DNA of 64,000 nucleotides. It comes from Anseranas semipalmata. Its lineage: Eukaryota > Chordata > Aves > Anseriformes > Anseranatidae. Positions 61,474 to 64,000 of this stretch are shown here, one piece after another (within the stretch, counting starts at the first letter, position 1; the number at the start of each line of letters is the position of its first letter). Below the pieces are notes generated by a model. The model was not told the DNA's origin. It saw only the letters and a list, made by a program, of their open reading frames with translations, and did no database searches. The DNA is taken from the NCBI GenBank assembly GCA_013399115.1, contig VXAA01004380.1, positions 678,116 through 742,115 of the forward strand, written 5' to 3'. Made by a program: the position numbers and the translations under genes.

Positions 61474-61587
61474 TTTCTTGATGTCATTGATACAAACCAA
61501 ATCAGGCGGGGTTTTTTGATGATGTTAATACAAACCAAATTGAGTTTGGTTTCTTGATGATATTAACACAAACACATTCCAAGTTTT
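61474..61587. repeat. Three-copy 38-bp tandem repeat
   Basis: Copies begin at 61474, 61512 and 61550, each with the core tttcttgatg (tttttttgatg variant in copy 2), then a gatgttaata-like word and acaaaccaaat. Spacing is exactly 38 bases both times; copies differ by several substitutions, the third decaying at its end. It lies just outside the CNE-like block, so it may multiply a binding site. Confidence 0.9.
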
Positions 61588-61589
61588 AC

Positions 61590-61980
61590 TGTCTATACGA
61601 TTCTCTAACTCAGCAGGGACTTCGTGCATACATTAGAGCTGTTGCAATCCTATCCGATGGGTGGTTAATATAAAGACTGCCATCCACAAACCACACCAGG
61701 CAGGCCACAGTCCTTCCATACCAAAGAAAGCAATAACAAAGTGCTATTTCATGTCTGCTTAATGATCAGTTTCTAAATACTAAAATATTAATGAAAAAAA
61801 AAAAAGTTTTTACATGAAGACGGAAGTCTGTGCAAACTTCCAAATTGTTTTTAAGATTTTTTCCTGTTATAGTCTAAAGGTGTATTGTTTTTTTTCTTTT
61901 ACCTGATTAGGTATGTGCAAGAAGCTACATAAAGAATGCCATTAATATCCAGTTTTCTAATAACTACCTTCAGAAAACAA
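61590..61980. other. Unannotated unique sequence
   Basis: No gene was recognised. A short A-run lies at about 61794-61804. Confidence 0.5.
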
Positions 61981-61985
61981 AATGA

Positions 61986-61986
61986 A

Positions 61987-62077
<91 letters not shown>

Positions 62078-62081
62078 AAAA
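61986..62081. repeat. Compound (GA)n-(GAAA)n microsatellite
   Basis: About 13 GA units pass into about 17 GAAA units without interruption. It is homopurine on the + strand and probably highly polymorphic. Confidence 0.97.
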
Positions 62082-62084
62082 CTA

Positions 62085-63225
62085 ATATTGAAATATCTTC
62101 TAGGTGAGTGCTACTTGCCTGAGACAAACCCCACAATTATAGCAGCATCTTCCATTAAACAGTTCTAAGTACTGTATACGCAACATGCCGGAGACTCATT
62201 ATTTCAAATCCAACTTCTCAAAGATTTATTTTTCTTTTGAAACAATTTCTGACAGCTTTTGATCTTCTAAACTGAAAAAAATCAAAGAAATCTGTTTCTC
62301 TGGCATATTAATAGCAAAGGAATTTCTGGATGCTGCAAAGTAGGAACTGAATATAATAGCATCTCAGTTTTATTCATCTTCAAAGAAAACCAAATATATT
62401 TTTGAGACTAAAAAAATAGGATACCCTACAGATTTTGAAGGGATGGGATAAACCTCTTTTCACAAGAAAAGATGACAAGAAATTCATCTTGAAGGACATT
62501 CACTATGCCTCTGTCCATTTAATACATTTACAAGCCAGCAGCCATGAGTTAATCTGGCTTTTACATCTGAAGCAAAATTATTTTATAATTGGGGCTCATA
62601 TGTTTAAGAGATTTTCTTCTTTTTCCAAATTCTTTGGATGTTGTAGATTAACATACGAACAGACATGGCACTAGAGCGTACACTGTTGTCTAAAAATTAT
62701 GCAATGGGTTCGTTAAAAAACATTTTGTAAAAGTTGTAGATCAGAACTTTAAAATCTTTCATCCATGGCTTCATCACTCCAACTCTTTGAAGGTATTAAA
62801 ATGAAATAATTAATAACAATTGATTAGGCAATTATCAGGTTGTGTGTGTGTTGTATCTGCACATATCTGTCTATATTAATACAACTAATATACATTTAAA
62901 TACTTAAGAAAGAAATACCTTAAAACCACATTTTACAAAGATTTATAAATTTTGGTAATCTCATAGAGTTTTTCTTATACAGCTGACTGTCAAAATATTA
63001 TGTTTCCTTAATACCATTCAGCCAGCTGAGTAGGTCCAAAATATTCATTACATACAGGTATGAGCTTAGCTATGGCTGCCACAGGAAGTTGCAATCCCGT
63101 AAAGTGTTGTGTTACTTAAGGTACCCAAGCTTGTCAAGAGGAGGTCAATGTAAGTGATATCTCAAAGGAGGGGTTGGTCATTAAAAATTGATAGAAGATG
63201 TTGATTTCCAGTAATAAATTATACA
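62085..63225. other. AT-rich unique sequence
   Basis: No gene was recognised. aaataattaataacaattga around 62804 and taggcaattatcagg are a small ATTA-rich patch; a GT run lies at about 62841-62851. Confidence 0.45.
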
Positions 63226-63227
63226 CA

Positions 63228-63256
63228 CAAAAAAAAATAAAAAAAAATAAATAAAG
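63228..63256. repeat. A-rich low-complexity tract
   Basis: Runs of eight or nine A separated by single T, ending in ATAAATAAAG. Confidence 0.8.
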
Positions 63257-63259
63257 ATG

Positions 63260-63986
63260 ATTTAGACTGTAGACAGTGAAGGGAAATCAGACATTGCAAA
63301 GAAACTGCGAACTGTGATAGGGCTGAAAAATCTTGTTGTGGAAACTCTTTGATTACACATCCTAGGCAATGAAAATCATAACACACACATGTCATTAACA
63401 TCCAAAAAAGAATAAAATAAGGAATTAAGCACACTAATGTACACAAAGTGAATTGTAAAACCTGCAACCAATCTGACACTCTAAGAGATTTTTTGTGTAT
63501 TATCCAATCGAATGACATATCTTCTTATATTTAGTAGAGGCAATTTATGGATACCATAAATACTGTTTTCCAAAAGACCTTGTCTTCATATGTATACAGA
63601 AAAGGCTGATAGTTTGATTTTATCTTAAATAACAACAAGAAAAAAACCTTGTTAGAAACATTTAGCTAACATAAATTGTCATCATTTTTAGTAGTCTGTG
63701 GCAGATTATACAAGGTGAGATTAAAAGAATTCCAAAGATGGCACTGCTGTCTTCATGATCAGGCTTGAAGTCATAATAGAGGCTATCATAACAAAACGAT
63801 GACATTTGAAAGGTCACATTTTAGGAAAACTACAGGAAAATAGACTTTTTAAAAATCATACCTTGGGAGAAAAGATATGTGTTTGACTCTGCATGAAGTG
63901 GATTCCAAACTCATACAAATCCCTACCAGCTGTTTTCTCACATCTTATTTTTCCCTAGAAAGTCTCTTTACAAACACCAATTTTAC
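63260..63986. other. Unannotated unique sequence
   Basis: No gene or repeat family was recognised up to the terminal A-run. Confidence 0.5.
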
Positions 63987-64000
63987 AAAAAAAAAAAAAA
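63987..64000. repeat. Poly-A run at window end
   Basis: At least 14 A, cut by the window edge, so its true length is unknown. Confidence 0.85.

Noticed and set aside
1..64000. CRISPR array, operon, prophage or bacterial defence system
   Set aside because: There are no spaced direct repeats of the CRISPR kind, no dense long genes and no ribosome-binding-site spacing; composition and microsatellites are those of a vertebrate chromosome.
1..64000. tRNA, rRNA, snRNA and endogenous retrovirus sequences
   Set aside because: I searched by eye for B-box-like words, snRNA heads, LTR-like terminal repeats and long polymerase frames and found none worth calling; an automated scan (tRNAscan-SE, Infernal, RepeatMasker) would be more sensitive.

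Overview
The window reads as non-coding DNA from an amniote chromosome, most likely a bird. It is AT-rich with islands of higher GC, and interspersed repeats are sparse and heavily decayed. Those I recognise are an eroded CR1 (L3-clade) LINE 3' fragment, a MIR-like SINE fragment and scraps of the old amniote repeat class whose copies carry a core like cattgacttcaatggg. I see no mammalian L1 or Alu/B1 and no recent CR1 with its octamer tail. In turtles and crocodiles the old repeats are usually far better preserved, which is why I favour a bird. The assignment is inference.

I could support no protein-coding gene, rRNA, tRNA, known miRNA or CRISPR array. The longest open frames (186 codons at 15120-15680 +, about 160 codons near 21.2 and 58.9-59.4 kb) lie in GC-rich or otherwise stop-poor stretches, are open in several frames on both strands, and match no family I recognise. 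The segment is therefore best described as a gene desert or the interior of a very large intron.

Layout. From 1 to 31 kb, blocks with the texture of conserved non-coding elements (dense ATTA/TAAT homeodomain cores, POU octamers, retained CpG) alternate with ordinary sequence: about 1.6-1.9, 5.57-5.83, 12.74-13.35, 15.64-16.06, 17.88-18.26, 19.1-19.74, 22.2-22.4, 24.17-24.45, 24.6-25.2, 27.59-28.13 and 31.2-31.44 kb. GC-rich blocks sit among them (15.1-15.64, 16.88-17.2, 21.3-21.7, 23.46-23.76, 28.44-28.85 kb). At 31.67-31.87 kb a pentanucleotide array runs into an uninterrupted run of 71 T. From 33 to 45 kb there are further CNE-like blocks (33.64-33.86, 37.28-37.69, 38.51-38.79, 44.38-44.81 kb), plus a CpG-retaining, open-frame-rich stretch at 41.0-43.0 kb. 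From 43 to 52 kb decayed dispersed repeats cluster and CNE-like texture thins out. From 52 to 60 kb is largely plain unique sequence, followed by the longest CNE-like block (60.3-61.45 kb), a three-copy 38-bp tandem repeat and a GA/GAAA microsatellite.

If the CNE-like blocks are real, the window is most simply a regulatory landscape serving a developmental transcription-factor gene outside it. The sequence alone does not say which gene.
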